Shown here: one piece after another, positions 1-9,530 of the stretch
Numbering within the stretch: position 1 is the first letter of the stretch
Layout of the letters: each line of letters begins with the position of its first letter
DNA from: JANRKG01 sp033763635
Lineage (GTDB): Bacteria; Cyanobacteriota; Cyanobacteriia; GCF-001939115
Direction of reading: 5' to 3'
DNA: 25,963 nt
Assembly: GCA_033763635.1 (NCBI GenBank)
Contig: JANRKG010000360.1
Location: 1-25,963, forward strand
Notes under the pieces: generated by a model
Databases searched by the model: none
Seen by the model: the letters and a program-made list of their open reading frames with translations, nothing else
What the model was told of the DNA's origin: nothing
Translations under genes and position numbers: made by a program

Positions 1-1137
<1,137 letters not shown>

Positions 1138-1332
1138 ATATGAGAATTCTCTCGACTCTCTTCCTAATGTTCGAGTTCCTTAACAAGTTCCCTCGTTACA
1201 ACCCTCAAACATCGCGTTTCCTTATCAATTTACTCTGACGAGGTTTGATGCTATTCTGGCTTTCAAACTATTATTCTGTCTAGGTCCTGGGCGCTCTTAG
1301 GAACTTCGCTTTCGCGTCCCTCCCTCACCGCG
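1138..1332 (-). other. rRNA operon leader region
   Basis: This gene-free stretch lies between the predicted rrn start and the 16S 5' end and is presumably the transcribed leader. It would contribute one side of the RNase III processing stem, whose partner downstream of 16S is not in the window. No reading frame or strong hairpin is evident. The bases between 1369 and 1441 separate the promoter from the stop codon of the glutathione S-transferase gene and show no clear terminator. Confidence 0.6.
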
Positions 1333-1339
1333 CTTATCT

Positions 1340-1368
1340 AATCTATCAACCTCTCCCTAAACCGTCAA
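1340..1368 (-). promoter_or_regulatory. Sigma-70 type promoter of the rRNA operon
   Basis: Read on the minus strand, TTGACG (complement at 1363-1368) is followed after exactly 17 bases by TAGATT (complement at 1340-1345), a good -35/-10 pair. Transcription would start near 1332, about 195 bases upstream of the 16S 5' end, which is a normal distance for an rRNA leader. The start point is inferred. Confidence 0.7.
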
Positions 1369-1441
1369 GGGGTTGGAGAAATTTTCTTTGGGATTCCCTA
1401 AAACGCTTTTCTTTGTAAGGGTTCTAGCGCCTCAAGTTCTT

Positions 1442-1996
1442 TTACCCTCCGGGCTGCCAGATTTTTGTACCTGCGGGACGTTCCACTAATCGTTGAGTGT
1501 AAGCAGGAATTGCAGGGTAATCTTTGTAGTCGAGACCCAGCATTAGAGGCGCATAAAGAAGCATTGAACCAACCGCAATATCAGCCGCTGTTAGCCGATT
1601 GCCCACCAGAAAAGGCTGGCGTTCCAGTAGTTGATTCAGGGGTTCTAGTAGACGGGGCATTTCACGTTCCCTTGTGGCTTCCACAAACAATCCTGGTCCT
1701 AAGGTGGCGTTGGCAAAGAGAACCCATTGGGTAATCACTGCTCGATCTTCTACGGTTAGACTCTGGTCATACTTCTCAGCCAAATAAATCAAGATAGCTC
1801 CCGACTCCCAGAGCTTCAAGTTCCCATCTACGATCGCTGGCACCTTCCCAAAGGGATTGATCTCAAGATATGTAGGCTGACGATGTTCTCCAGACTGCAT
1901 ATCAAGCATTTGATATGCGTAAGGAACCCCCAATTCCTCCAGGTACCACTGGACGATCGTGGCTCGACTGCGTGCTCCGCCATATAGTTTGAGCAT
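1442..1996 (-). CDS. Glutathione S-transferase family protein
   Basis: A 184-residue protein with the two-part glutathione S-transferase layout. The N-terminal thioredoxin-like half (about residues 1-75) starts MLKLYGG and contains the glutathione-binding 'NPFGKVPAI' and 'WESGAI' motifs, the latter holding the Glu-Ser pair that contacts the gamma-glutamyl group. The C-terminal helical half carries the N-capping-box type motif TAADIAVGS. The frame stays open upstream to 2044, but the ATG at 1996 is preferred. GAGGGAAAT lies just before it, and the family normally starts right at the first beta strand. Substrate cannot be told; soluble GSTs of this size serve detoxification or redox roles. It lies about 90 bases downstream of the kinase gene in the same direction, so co-transcription is possible, and it ends just upstream of the rRNA promoter. 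Confidence 0.93.
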   Translation of the reverse strand: MLKLYGGARSRATIVQWYLEELGVPYAYQMLDMQSGEHRQPTYLEINPFGKVPAIVDGNLKLWESGAILIYLAEKYDQSLTVEDRAVITQWVLFANATLGPGLFVEATREREMPRLLEPLNQLLERQPFLVGNRLTAADIAVGSMLLYAPLMLGLDYKDYPAIPAYTQRLVERPAGTKIWQPGG

Positions 1997-2085
1997 ATTT
2001 CCCTCACTGGAACTGCTCACCCACAATACTGGATCAAGAAACACAGGAATGGGAAATCAACAAAAAATTTAAGCCCTAATATTTC

Positions 2086-3678
2086 TCACCAAAGGCCACC
2101 CCGCTTACCACCAGGTCGCACCGTTGCCCAATTGGTTCTTGCAAGGGATAGTTGTTCTTCCGTGACCTTGGCTCCTGTCAAATTTGCACCACACAAATTC
2201 GCACCTCGGAGATTTGCATTTGCAAGGTAGGCATTGCTAAGGTCTGCGCCCCTTAAGTCTGCCCCTTGAAGATTGGCGTAGCTCATATAGGCTTTGCTTA
2301 AGTTGGCATCCCGCAGATTGGCACCATTCAGGCTAGCCTTTCCGAAGTCTGCGTTAAATAGGTTAGCACCTTGGAGATTTGCTTTATCAAACCTGCCCTG
2401 ATTAAAGACTGCTCCAGCCAAATTGAACCTTTGTAGGTTGAGAGAGGTAAAGTCATGGAGTGCGAAATCGCGTTTACCTCGGTTATAAGCAATCTGCAAC
2501 CCATTCGCGTCTAATTTCGGAGGCACCTTAGGTTTATCTACGCTCCCCCCTGAATCTTTCCCGCGACCTCCAGTTTGGGAAGAACGGCCTGATGTTCTGC
2601 TGGTCGCAAAATCTGAAGTTAGCCCACTTCCTTCCCGATTCTGACGAGCACGAATTCTCATTGCGACCTGGGCCATCGAAGACGGCAACTGCCCACCTCC
2701 ACTATCGGGCAGGTTGCCTCGCTGATAATTTGGGCCTCGTTGCGGTTGAGAAACCATTCCTTTGGCAAGACTATCTAAATAGGGTTCCAAATCCAGCGCT
2801 CTTAACAATTCAGCCGAAGACTGGTAGCGATGGCGCACCGACACTTCAAGACACTTCTTCAAAACCTCAATAAAGTGATCACTAGCGTGAACGTGCTTCT
2901 GCCAAAGTAACTCACCTGTCGTTGGATCATAGTCCATGTCCTTGGGAGCTTTAGCCGTCAACAAGTAAAGACAGGTAACACCCAGCGCATAAATATCGCT
3001 GGCATAAACAGGACGCATCGCCATCTGCTCTGGAGGCGCGTAACCAGGAGTTCCAACAGCGTAGGCTGTCAAAGCAGTTTGTTCAGAAGCACTGGTTGCG
3101 TTCTGGCTCACCTGATCCTTCACCGCCCCAAAATCAATCAGCACTAGCTTGGCATCTTGAGTGCGGCGAATAATGTTAGCGGGCTTAATATCTCGGTGAA
3201 TTACCTGCTGACTGTGGATGTATTGCAGAACAGGCAAAATTTCACTTAAAAACTGCTTCACTCCAGCCTCACTAAAAGGACCAGAGCTTTTTACCTCTTG
3301 TTGAAGGGTCAGGCCACTGATGTATTCCTGAACCAGGTAGAACTCTTGATTCGCTTCAAAGTAATCTAACAGACGCGGAACTTGAGGGTGATTCCCGACT
3401 TTTCCAAGGGTTTTCGCCTCTCGCTTAAAGAGTTCGCGGGCCATCTGCATGACGTGGGAAGCCGTTGAAGTGGGCCGCAGTTGTTTAATCACGCAGCTTG
3501 GATTTCCAGGCAGGGATTCGTCAACCGCCAGAAAAGTTGCACCAAACCCCCCTTGTCCAAGAGCCTGATCAATCCGATAGCGATCACGAAGCAGGAGCTT
3601 AGAGCCACAAGCCTGACAAAATTCAACATTTGCTAGGTTTTCAGGATTTGGACAGGCTGGATTTAAGCAGTAGCTCAT
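2086..3678 (-). CDS. spkB: Serine/threonine protein kinase with N-terminal Cys motif and C-terminal pentapeptide repeats (SpkB-like)
   Basis: A 530-residue Hanks-type kinase. At the N-terminus four cysteines (C4, C9, C21, C24) form a zinc-ribbon-like motif. The kinase domain runs from about residue 33 to 300, with glycine loop LGQGGFG (40-46), ATP-site Lys65, helix-C Glu87, catalytic HRD (161-163), DFG (182-184) and a PPE version of the APE motif in GTPGYAPPEQ, so it looks active. A low-complexity Ser/Gly/Arg linker follows, then about 90 residues of A(D/N)LxG pentapeptide repeats (roughly 415-505), which should form a right-handed quadrilateral beta helix. This domain order is that of cyanobacterial SpkB, where the Cys motif is reported to be redox-sensitive; that role here is inference. 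No membrane segment is visible, so it is probably cytosolic. The symbol rests on architecture only, since cyanobacteria have several such paralogues. Confidence 0.92.
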   Translation of the reverse strand: MSYCLNPACPNPENLANVEFCQACGSKLLLRDRYRIDQALGQGGFGATFLAVDESLPGNPSCVIKQLRPTSTASHVMQMARELFKREAKTLGKVGNHPQVPRLLDYFEANQEFYLVQEYISGLTLQQEVKSSGPFSEAGVKQFLSEILPVLQYIHSQQVIHRDIKPANIIRRTQDAKLVLIDFGAVKDQVSQNATSASEQTALTAYAVGTPGYAPPEQMAMRPVYASDIYALGVTCLYLLTAKAPKDMDYDPTTGELLWQKHVHASDHFIEVLKKCLEVSVRHRYQSSAELLRALDLEPYLDSLAKGMVSQPQRGPNYQRGNLPDSGGGQLPSSMAQVAMRIRARQNREGSGLTSDFATSRTSGRSSQTGGRGKDSGGSVDKPKVPPKLDANGLQIAYNRGKRDFALHDFTSLNLQRFNLAGAVFNQGRFDKANLQGANLFNADFGKASLNGANLRDANLSKAYMSYANLQGADLRGADLSNAYLANANLRGANLCGANLTGAKVTEEQLSLARTNWATVRPGGKRGGLW

Positions 3679-3878
3679 TCAGCATCACTCACTTCGCTTT
3701 CCGCGTCTGAATACTTAAAACTTCGTGCCTAACCTTATATTATCCAGTGGGAAACAATGGATTGTGGTGTCGGCAACAGGGCTGTCCTTTAAAGAGTTTT
3801 TAAAGCAACCCTTTATAAACTCACTACAAGTACGTAAAATTACTGAGGTAAGTTTATCGAATCACCATTCCGCTCCTC

Positions 3879-3912
3879 TTTGCTCTCCTATCTTTGCTCT
3901 CCTATCTTTGCT
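3879..3912. repeat. 14-bp tandem duplication
   Basis: The unit TTTGCTCTCCTATC occurs at 3879-3892 and again at 3893-3906, followed by a partial third copy to 3912. It is pyrimidine-rich on this strand and lies in the spacer upstream of the kinase gene. Confidence 0.9.
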
Positions 3913-3944
3913 TCATTCCCAAGTCAAGCTCATTCTCCTTGTTA

Positions 3945-3972
3945 ACAGTTTTAAGCAAACAGTTTTAAGCAA
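3945..3972. repeat. 14-bp tandem duplication
   Basis: ACAGTTTTAAGCAA is present twice head to tail (3945-3958 and 3959-3972) with no mismatch. It is a likely slipped-strand duplication in the same spacer as the previous repeat, with an unrelated unit sequence. Confidence 0.9.
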
Positions 3973-4451
3973 CTGTCAAGCGGTAACTGGCATCCAAGCC
4001 AATTCGCAAGTCAACAGCGTAATAACCGAAAGGGACTACGGGAAATCGAGAGAATGACGGGAACGCTCCACAAATGAACTGACAAAGATTAAGAGGAAGA
4101 AGCGACACCCCAATACAGTCTCCAGGAAAACAGTCTCAAGAAAACCAATATTAAGTCAACTGCATTTATACAGGTTGTCTTTAGTATGCCCAAATAACTG
4201 TTGAGCTAGAAGAACATAGGGAGCATCTTTAAATCTTTAAAGTTTTGAACTTGAGATTGCTCGATGTAAGAAAATAGATACAACGGATAGGAACGAATTT
4301 TCAGGAACGACAATATATTACTGGCATCTTATATAAAGCATACTGGTTAGATGATTAATGTGCTAGAGCTTCTAAGCTTGAGGGAACCAATTCAGAAAGC
4401 GCTGTACAATTGTTCAGGCGATATAGGTGACTTTGGGTCAAGAGCAGATTG

Positions 4452-6884
4452 ATGCGCGTCTCGTTAGATTGGCTACAAGAACTGGTGGAGATCACGATCG
4501 GGCCGGAAGAATTAGCAGAAATTCTGACGGTTGCCGGGTTCGAGGTGGAAGAGATCGAAGACCGTCGCCAGTGGGCCGACGGAGTTGTCGTAGGTCGAGT
4601 TTTAAACTGCGAACTCCATCCAAATGCGGATAAGTTGCGGGTTTGCCAAGTGGATATTGGTGCAGAGTCTCCTTCTGAGATCGTATGCGGGGCTACCAAT
4701 GTTCGAGCAGATGCCTTTGTGCCCGTAGCCACGCTGGGAACCTATCTTCCAAAGATTGACCTTAAAATCAAACCTGCCAAGCTACGGGGTGTTGCCTCTT
4801 CAGGAATGATTTGTTCCCTGGCTGAGTTAGGGTTAGCCAAGGAATCCTCTGGAATCCATATCTTTGAACAGACCAACTTAAATCCTGGCATGGATGTTCG
4901 TCCCTTACTGGGGCTAGATGATGTCATTCTAGACGTAACTTCTACAGCGAACCGAGCTGATGCCTTAAGTATGGTGGGCATTGCACGAGAAGTGGCAGCG
5001 CTCACGAATAAGTCCCTGAAATTGCCTGAAGTTACCACCCCATCCTTTTCAGAAAATCCAAGCGAACTGACGCTCAGAATCTCCGAAACGGAAGCCTGCC
5101 CTATGTATATTGGCACAGTCATTCGCGGGATTCAGATTGCCCCCTCTCCTGAGTGGTTGCAAAAACGCTTACAGGCCGCTGGCGTGCGTCCGATTAGTAA
5201 TGTTGTCGATGTAACAAATTATGTTTTATTGGAGTGGGGACAACCGCTGCATGCTTTTGACTACGATCGCCTCCTGACTTTTACAGGAGAAGGTTCCCTC
5301 GCAGTGGGAGTTCGGTTTGCGAATCCAGGAGAAACGCTCAAAACTCTGGACGGGCAAACTCGTGAATTACAAGAGCAAAACCTACTCATTACAGCCAATC
5401 ATTGTCCTGTTGCCCTGGCAGGGGTGATGGGTGGCGAAGAGACCGAAGTTCACCCAACGACCCAGAACTTAATGCTGGAAGCGGCCCTCTTTGATCCCGT
5501 TAGCATTCGTCGATCGGCCCGTGCCCAAGGGTTACGAACAGAAGCATCTGCCCGATACGAACGGGGGGTAAATCAGGCCGAATTAACAATTGCTTGCCAA
5601 CGGGCACTTCAACTGATTACCGAATTGGCAGGAGGCACAATTGTTAGCCAAGCCACCTCCACCCCTCAACTCCCCTCCTGGGATCGTTCCATCAATTTGC
5701 GATTAGAGCGAATCAATCAAATTTTGGGGCCAGTTGAATTGGAGACGGAACTGGGAGAACTTCAGGCTTCAGATGTCGAAAGAGTATTGACTGTCCTGGG
5801 ATGCACCCTTGAGCCAGTTGAAGCAGGACAAACCTGGAGTGTGACCGTGCCTCCCTATCGTTATCGGGATTTGGAGCGAGAAATTGACTTAATTGAAGAA
5901 GTTGCTCGGCTCTATGGCTATAACCGATTCACGGATACCTTACCGAGTAAAACAGAACCAGGATATCTGTCGATCGATCAGGAATTGATTCGCAAGCTCA
6001 GACAGACACTTCGAGCGGTGGGACTCACTGAAGTCCTACATTATTCTTTGGTCAAAACGGAAGGCGATCGTCAAATTGCTCTGACGAACCCCCTCTTCGT
6101 CGAGTACTCTGCCCTCCGAACTCGGCTCATTCCCGCCTTGATTGACGCATTTCAGTACAATCTGGAACAGGGCAATGGCCCCCTCAACGGCTTTGAGATT
6201 GGTCGCGTGTTCTGGAGTGAGGAAGAAGGACTGAATGAAGCAGATTCAGTCGCTGGGATCATGGGAGGCGATCCGACGGTCAGCCGTTGGGGACGTAGTG
6301 GGCGAGAAACCCCCCTCTCATGGTTCGAAGCGAAAGGGCGTTTAGAGAGCGTGTTTCAACGATTGGGGTTGCAGGTTGAATATCAGCCCGATCGCCGTGA
6401 CTCCTTGCTCCATCCCGGTCGGACAGCATCCCTCTGGGTGCAAGGCAATCGGTTGGGAACCTTCGGACAACTCCATCCCCAACTCTGTCAAGAACGGGGT
6501 CTCCCCAATGAGGTCTATACCTTTGAGCTAGACCTGGATGCCATGCTGAATTCCCTGGATCAGGAAGAAACCCTCACCCCTCGATTTCATCCCTACTCAA
6601 CCTTCCCAGCGTCCGATCGCGACATTGCCTTTTACGCTCCCAAAGAAGTTTCGGTTGCAGATATTAACCGAGTCATTGTGAAAGCGGGCAAGCCTCTACT
6701 GGAATCTGTGGAGTTGTTCGATGAATACCGAGGAGAAAATGTTCCTGCGGGCCAACGGAGCCTCGCCTTCCGCCTGACCTATCGGACCAGCGATCGGACC
6801 CTAACTGATGCTGAAGTAGAACCCATCCATCAGAAAGTGCGAGAAGCGCTTGCTGAGAAGTTTCGGGTTGATCTAAGAAGTTGA
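4452..6884 (+). CDS. pheT: Phenylalanyl-tRNA synthetase beta subunit
   Basis: An 810-residue protein with the full bacterial PheT layout. It has a short N-terminal segment (MRVSLDWLQELVEI), an EMAP/OB-fold tRNA-binding domain at about 40-150 (NADKLRVCQVD, VCGATNVR), B3/B4 editing-type and B5 domains in the middle (LLEWGQPLHAFDYDRL; REIDLIEEVARLYGYN), a catalytic-core-like domain, and a C-terminal ferredoxin-fold anticodon-binding domain beginning near FHPYSTFPASDRDIAF. With PheS it forms the alpha2-beta2 enzyme charging tRNA-Phe. PheS is not adjacent, as is usual in cyanobacteria. The ATG at 4452 is taken as the start. A TTG directly before it (4449) would add one residue, and no strong ribosome site separates the two. 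Length is normal and no damage is visible. Confidence 0.97.
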   Translation: MRVSLDWLQELVEITIGPEELAEILTVAGFEVEEIEDRRQWADGVVVGRVLNCELHPNADKLRVCQVDIGAESPSEIVCGATNVRADAFVPVATLGTYLPKIDLKIKPAKLRGVASSGMICSLAELGLAKESSGIHIFEQTNLNPGMDVRPLLGLDDVILDVTSTANRADALSMVGIAREVAALTNKSLKLPEVTTPSFSENPSELTLRISETEACPMYIGTVIRGIQIAPSPEWLQKRLQAAGVRPISNVVDVTNYVLLEWGQPLHAFDYDRLLTFTGEGSLAVGVRFANPGETLKTLDGQTRELQEQNLLITANHCPVALAGVMGGEETEVHPTTQNLMLEAALFDPVSIRRSARAQGLRTEASARYERGVNQAELTIACQRALQLITELAGGTIVSQATSTPQLPSWDRSINLRLERINQILGPVELETELGELQASDVERVLTVLGCTLEPVEAGQTWSVTVPPYRYRDLEREIDLIEEVARLYGYNRFTDTLPSKTEPGYLSIDQELIRKLRQTLRAVGLTEVLHYSLVKTEGDRQIALTNPLFVEYSALRTRLIPALIDAFQYNLEQGNGPLNGFEIGRVFWSEEEGLNEADSVAGIMGGDPTVSRWGRSGRETPLSWFEAKGRLESVFQRLGLQVEYQPDRRDSLLHPGRTASLWVQGNRLGTFGQLHPQLCQERGLPNEVYTFELDLDAMLNSLDQEETLTPRFHPYSTFPASDRDIAFYAPKEVSVADINRVIVKAGKPLLESVELFDEYRGENVPAGQRSLAFRLTYRTSDRTLTDAEVEPIHQKVREALAEKFRVDLRS

Positions 6885-7042
6885 GAAGGTAGATTAAGGA
6901 AGAGGGCAGAGGGCAGAAGGGAGGAATTGAAAGGCAAAACCTCGAAACATGCAAGATGGGGAGTTGAGAATAATCGAACAAAATGTCGTTCTGCCTTAAT
7001 TTGCCTTCCATGCTCAAATTTTAGTTTTAGCAGGATAAAGCA

Positions 7043-7312
7043 ATGCCAAAGTACGTGATGTGGGGAAGTTACTGCGAAGGAGTACTGGAAAAACGAACTC
7101 CTTTTCGGCAGGCCCATTTAGATGGATTGACGGCCCAAAAAGCATCGGGTCAACTGGTGACGATCGGCCCAACGACCGATCTCACGAAAGTCTTTGCGGT
7201 CTACGAAGTGGAAGACGAAGCGACCGTGCGCCGACTGGTAGAAGGTGATCCCTATTGGCAAAACGGCATCTGGACTGAATATCAAGTTTGGGAATGGAAC
7301 CAGGTATTTTAA
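7043..7312 (+). CDS. YciI family protein
   Basis: An 89-residue protein matching the small dimeric ferredoxin-like YciI fold. It starts MPKYVMWGSYCEG, has the conserved His25 in the AHLDGL helix start and 'GQLVTIGP' strand, and ends with the 'GDPYWQNGIW' segment whose Asp-Pro is conserved in the family. An AGGA motif precedes the ATG by about 9 bases. The family resembles dehalogenases and dioxygenase-related proteins, but the biochemical role of most members is unknown, and none is assigned here. It follows pheT by 158 bases in the same direction. That gap has a purine-rich low-complexity patch (6894-6930) and no clear terminator. Its stop codon overlaps the convergent cobK stop by 4 bases. 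Confidence 0.9.
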   Translation: MPKYVMWGSYCEGVLEKRTPFRQAHLDGLTAQKASGQLVTIGPTTDLTKVFAVYEVEDEATVRRLVEGDPYWQNGIWTEYQVWEWNQVF

Positions 7313-8073
7313 CCACATACCTGGCGGCAAAACTGCACGGCTGCTTCTAAAGAACTGGTTTGTTGAGGATAGGAAATTGCGGGACGAGCGATCGTAATCA
7401 ACTTGATCCCCAGTTGGGTCGCCGCCTGTCGCTTAATCTCTTCCCCTCCAGGAATACCGGAAGCCTTCGTCACCACCGCAGAAATTTGCCACTGCTGCCA
7501 GAGCGCCAACTCCAAAGCCAGTGAGATTGGAGGGCGGAGGGCGATGATGCGATCGGGGGTAAACCCAGACTCCAGAGCGGTTTGCAAAGCAACGGGAGAA
7601 GGAAGAATTCGGGCAAATAACGTTGTCTGTCCTTGCCAGGGTTGGAACAGGGGCAGCAGACGATACCCAATCGTCAACAAAACCCGTTCATCCTGAAGGG
7701 CTGAACCGTTGAGTAACGTTTCAAAACTGTCTACGTCGCCTCCACCTTCCCCCAAAATTTTCAGAGGCACCCGTTCGTAGCGAAGATAAGGAATATTTTG
7801 TTGGGCAGCGATCTCAATGGCTTGTTGAGAAATTGCAGTCGCAAAAGGATGGGAAGCATCCAAAATTCCCGTAATTTGATGCTGCTCTAAAAAACAGGGA
7901 ATTTGATCTGCCTGTAATGGACCCACTGCAACATTTAACTTCGATCCCTGGGGATATAGGGATTGAGCAGCAGGAGTTGTGACCGTCACCGTACAAGCAA
8001 TTTGCGCTTGAATCACGGCGATCGCCAATTGGGCACTTTCCTGAGTTCCCCCAATCAGCCAAATGCAGCCCAT
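7309..8073 (-). CDS. cobK: Precorrin-6A reductase (CobK/CbiJ family)
   Basis: A 254-residue protein of the CobK/CbiJ family, which reduces precorrin-6A (or its cobalt form) with NADPH in corrin ring synthesis. The nucleotide-binding segment WLIGGTQESAQLA (residues 5-17) and the family signature DASHPFA (72-78) are present, followed by 'IPYLRYER'. C-terminal segments such as 'LLTIGYRLLPLF' and 'VVTKASGIPGGEEIK' match the second Rossmann-like half. The ATG follows the methyltransferase stop codon directly (TGAATG), so translation is probably coupled. No other cobalamin gene is in the window, which is common because cyanobacterial cob genes are scattered. No cobalamin riboswitch was seen upstream of the operon. 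The stop codon overlaps that of the convergent YciI gene in a TTAA palindrome. Confidence 0.94.
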   Translation of the reverse strand: MGCIWLIGGTQESAQLAIAVIQAQIACTVTVTTPAAQSLYPQGSKLNVAVGPLQADQIPCFLEQHQITGILDASHPFATAISQQAIEIAAQQNIPYLRYERVPLKILGEGGGDVDSFETLLNGSALQDERVLLTIGYRLLPLFQPWQGQTTLFARILPSPVALQTALESGFTPDRIIALRPPISLALELALWQQWQISAVVTKASGIPGGEEIKRQAATQLGIKLITIARPAISYPQQTSSLEAAVQFCRQVCG

Positions 8074-8817
8074 TCAAAACTTCACTTTATAGAGCCGGAA
8101 CAAATCCCCATCCTGGTGGGCCAGGATTTTTGCACCTGAAGTTGAGATCGTCTGTTCCCAATCCGAGAGGCTATCCAAAAACACCTCTGCACCCAAGTAC
8201 ATTTCCAAAATGGCCCAATTTTCTGACAAGGGAAGGTCCGGATTTAGAACATCAAAAACAAAGAAACCCTCAGGCTTGAGAATGGGTTTAACCGCAGCCA
8301 GCACTTGAGACCAGTAATCCCTGGGATAATAACAACTAAATCCCGTTGCAATGGCTAAATCAAACTGGGCCGCCTGATAATTTAACAAATGGGCCGGACC
8401 CACCTGAACACCTTTAAAGAGTTTGGAGTTTAGTTGTGGCCCCCGCGAAACCAACATATCCCGTGCCAGGATACTAACCTCCTGACCGTAGAAAAAAGCA
8501 TCCCATTCACGCCAGGGATAGACTAAGAAACTCACTCCGCACCCAATGTCCAGACATCTCTGTTGCTTGCGGGGCTGGACAAGTTGCCAAAATGGAGAAG
8601 CAACCCTGGCTTGTAACGATCCCTTTGCCCACTCCTGAAAAATCGGCATTGCCTCAACGGCTTCTGGAAGCTCAAAAGCCTCCCTCCGGTACTCCTGATT
8701 GAAACGGCTAACCACTGAGAGGAGACGATCGCGCCAGGGGTCAGACCCTTGACTGAGGAACGTCAGGTGAGAGGCATGGGAATCTGATTGCGACGATGAC
8801 TCCTTGTGTTTTGCCAT
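8074..8817 (-). CDS. Class I SAM-dependent methyltransferase, substrate unknown
   Basis: A 247-residue protein. The SAM-binding motif I is CLDIGCG (88-94). Later strand motifs are 'FDLAIATGFSCYYP' (motif II region) and 'LKPEGFFVFDVLNPD' (motif III region), as in class I Rossmann methyltransferases. The first 60 residues are polar and less conserved in appearance ('WRDRLLSVVSRFNQEY'). The gene sits between a 60-residue membrane protein (6-base gap) and cobK (no gap), so the three should be one transcript. The pairing with cobK is not enough to make it a corrin methyltransferase, because it lacks the tetrapyrrole methylase fold of the CobI/CobJ/CobM group. The substrate remains open. Confidence 0.88.
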   Translation of the reverse strand: MAKHKESSSQSDSHASHLTFLSQGSDPWRDRLLSVVSRFNQEYRREAFELPEAVEAMPIFQEWAKGSLQARVASPFWQLVQPRKQQRCLDIGCGVSFLVYPWREWDAFFYGQEVSILARDMLVSRGPQLNSKLFKGVQVGPAHLLNYQAAQFDLAIATGFSCYYPRDYWSQVLAAVKPILKPEGFFVFDVLNPDLPLSENWAILEMYLGAEVFLDSLSDWEQTISTSGAKILAHQDGDLFRLYKVKF

Positions 8818-8823
8818 TCCGCT

Positions 8824-9006
8824 CTAGCTACCCTTCAAAGCTCGGCCCAGATGTTGCCGTCCCGCCTTACTGACTAACCAAACAGGCCAGGATACGGAAA
8901 ACAGCAGGCGATTTGACAGAGTTTGGGTCAGAAATGTTTTGCGGAAGCCATTCCAGAAAAGTACCGTTCCACCAACATACGCAATCAAAGCAAGCCAACC
9001 GAACAT
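8824..9006 (-). CDS. Small membrane protein of unknown function
   Basis: A 60-residue frame with a hydrophobic N-terminal span (about residues 3-20, LALIAYVGGTVLFWNGF) and a second, weaker hydrophobic stretch (about 33-47, LLFSVSWPVWLVSKA). The tail is basic (RQHLGRALKG). A strong GGAGG ribosome site lies 6 to 7 bases before the ATG. The stop is only 6 bases from the methyltransferase start, which supports a real first gene of the operon. I recognise no named family. Similar short proteins ending in a Pro-Val-rich segment and a basic tail appear, from memory, in other cyanobacteria, but I cannot verify this. Confidence 0.7.
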   Translation of the reverse strand: MFGWLALIAYVGGTVLFWNGFRKTFLTQTLSNRLLFSVSWPVWLVSKAGRQHLGRALKGS

Positions 9007-9530
9007 TACTAACCTCCATACAACAACAGCAAGCTGGACAACTCAAGCGGCCAGAACACTCAACTTCGGTCCAAAATCTGTTTAATCTCTTTAGTCTCTA
9101 GTGTAACCATCTCCGGCCTGAGCATCCAGCGGAAAAAACAAGAATCCATAGGGTTTGTGCATGAATCATAGACCCTTTCAATGAATTTTAGCTTCATTGA
9201 ATTCTTGTCATCGGAGGGTTAAAGAAGCAGATTCTACCCATCAGCATTTACTTCCCGTTCGAGTTGACTTTTTCGAGACTTAAACAACTCAGGATATAAA
9301 ACTTTGTTTTTCTTCACATTCCCATATTAATTGCAGCAAATTACTAAGAAAGGTAGAAAAGATTCAAAGGAAAACCTAAAAAGTAACACTTGATGAAGCG
9401 TGTCTCCCGAAGGATAGCGTAAGTTTAAATGTCATAGGAAACTAAAGGGTAATAGCAAGAATTGTTTCCTCAGGATTGAGGCAAAAAATACCTTTTATAA
9501 CTAACAACGAATAAAGCAAGGAGGTACATG
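9007..9530. other. Divergent spacer with a 9-bp hairpin
   Basis: About 520 bases between two divergent transcription units. A perfect inverted repeat has arms TTCAATGAA (9177-9185) and TTCATTGAA (9193-9201) around a 7-base loop. Just upstream, AGGGT (9150-9154) can pair with ACCCT (9172-9176), so two hairpins lie side by side. Neither is followed by a T run. A TATAAA box occurs at 9295-9300 without a well-spaced -35. No gene, tRNA or riboswitch was recognised. Confidence 0.6.

Larger units (their letters stand above)
3679..4451. other. Gene-free divergent spacer between kinase gene and pheT
   Basis: About 770 bases separate two divergently transcribed genes, so both promoters should lie here. 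An open frame at 3725-4057 has no ribosome site, no family resemblance and biased composition, and I do not regard it as a gene. The spacer holds two perfect 14-bp tandem duplications (listed separately). It also has a 7-bp-arm palindrome, CTTTAAA-TC-TTTAAAG, at 4227-4242 and AT-rich patches near 4310-4340. No RNA gene or strong terminator was recognised. Confidence 0.7.

Noticed and set aside
3725..4057. A 110-codon plus-strand frame in the spacer before pheT
   Set aside because: No ribosome site, includes two tandem duplications, low-complexity composition and no family resemblance.
9007..9530. Possible cobalamin riboswitch near the cobK operon
   Set aside because: I looked for the conserved B12-box wording and the long structured leader and found neither.
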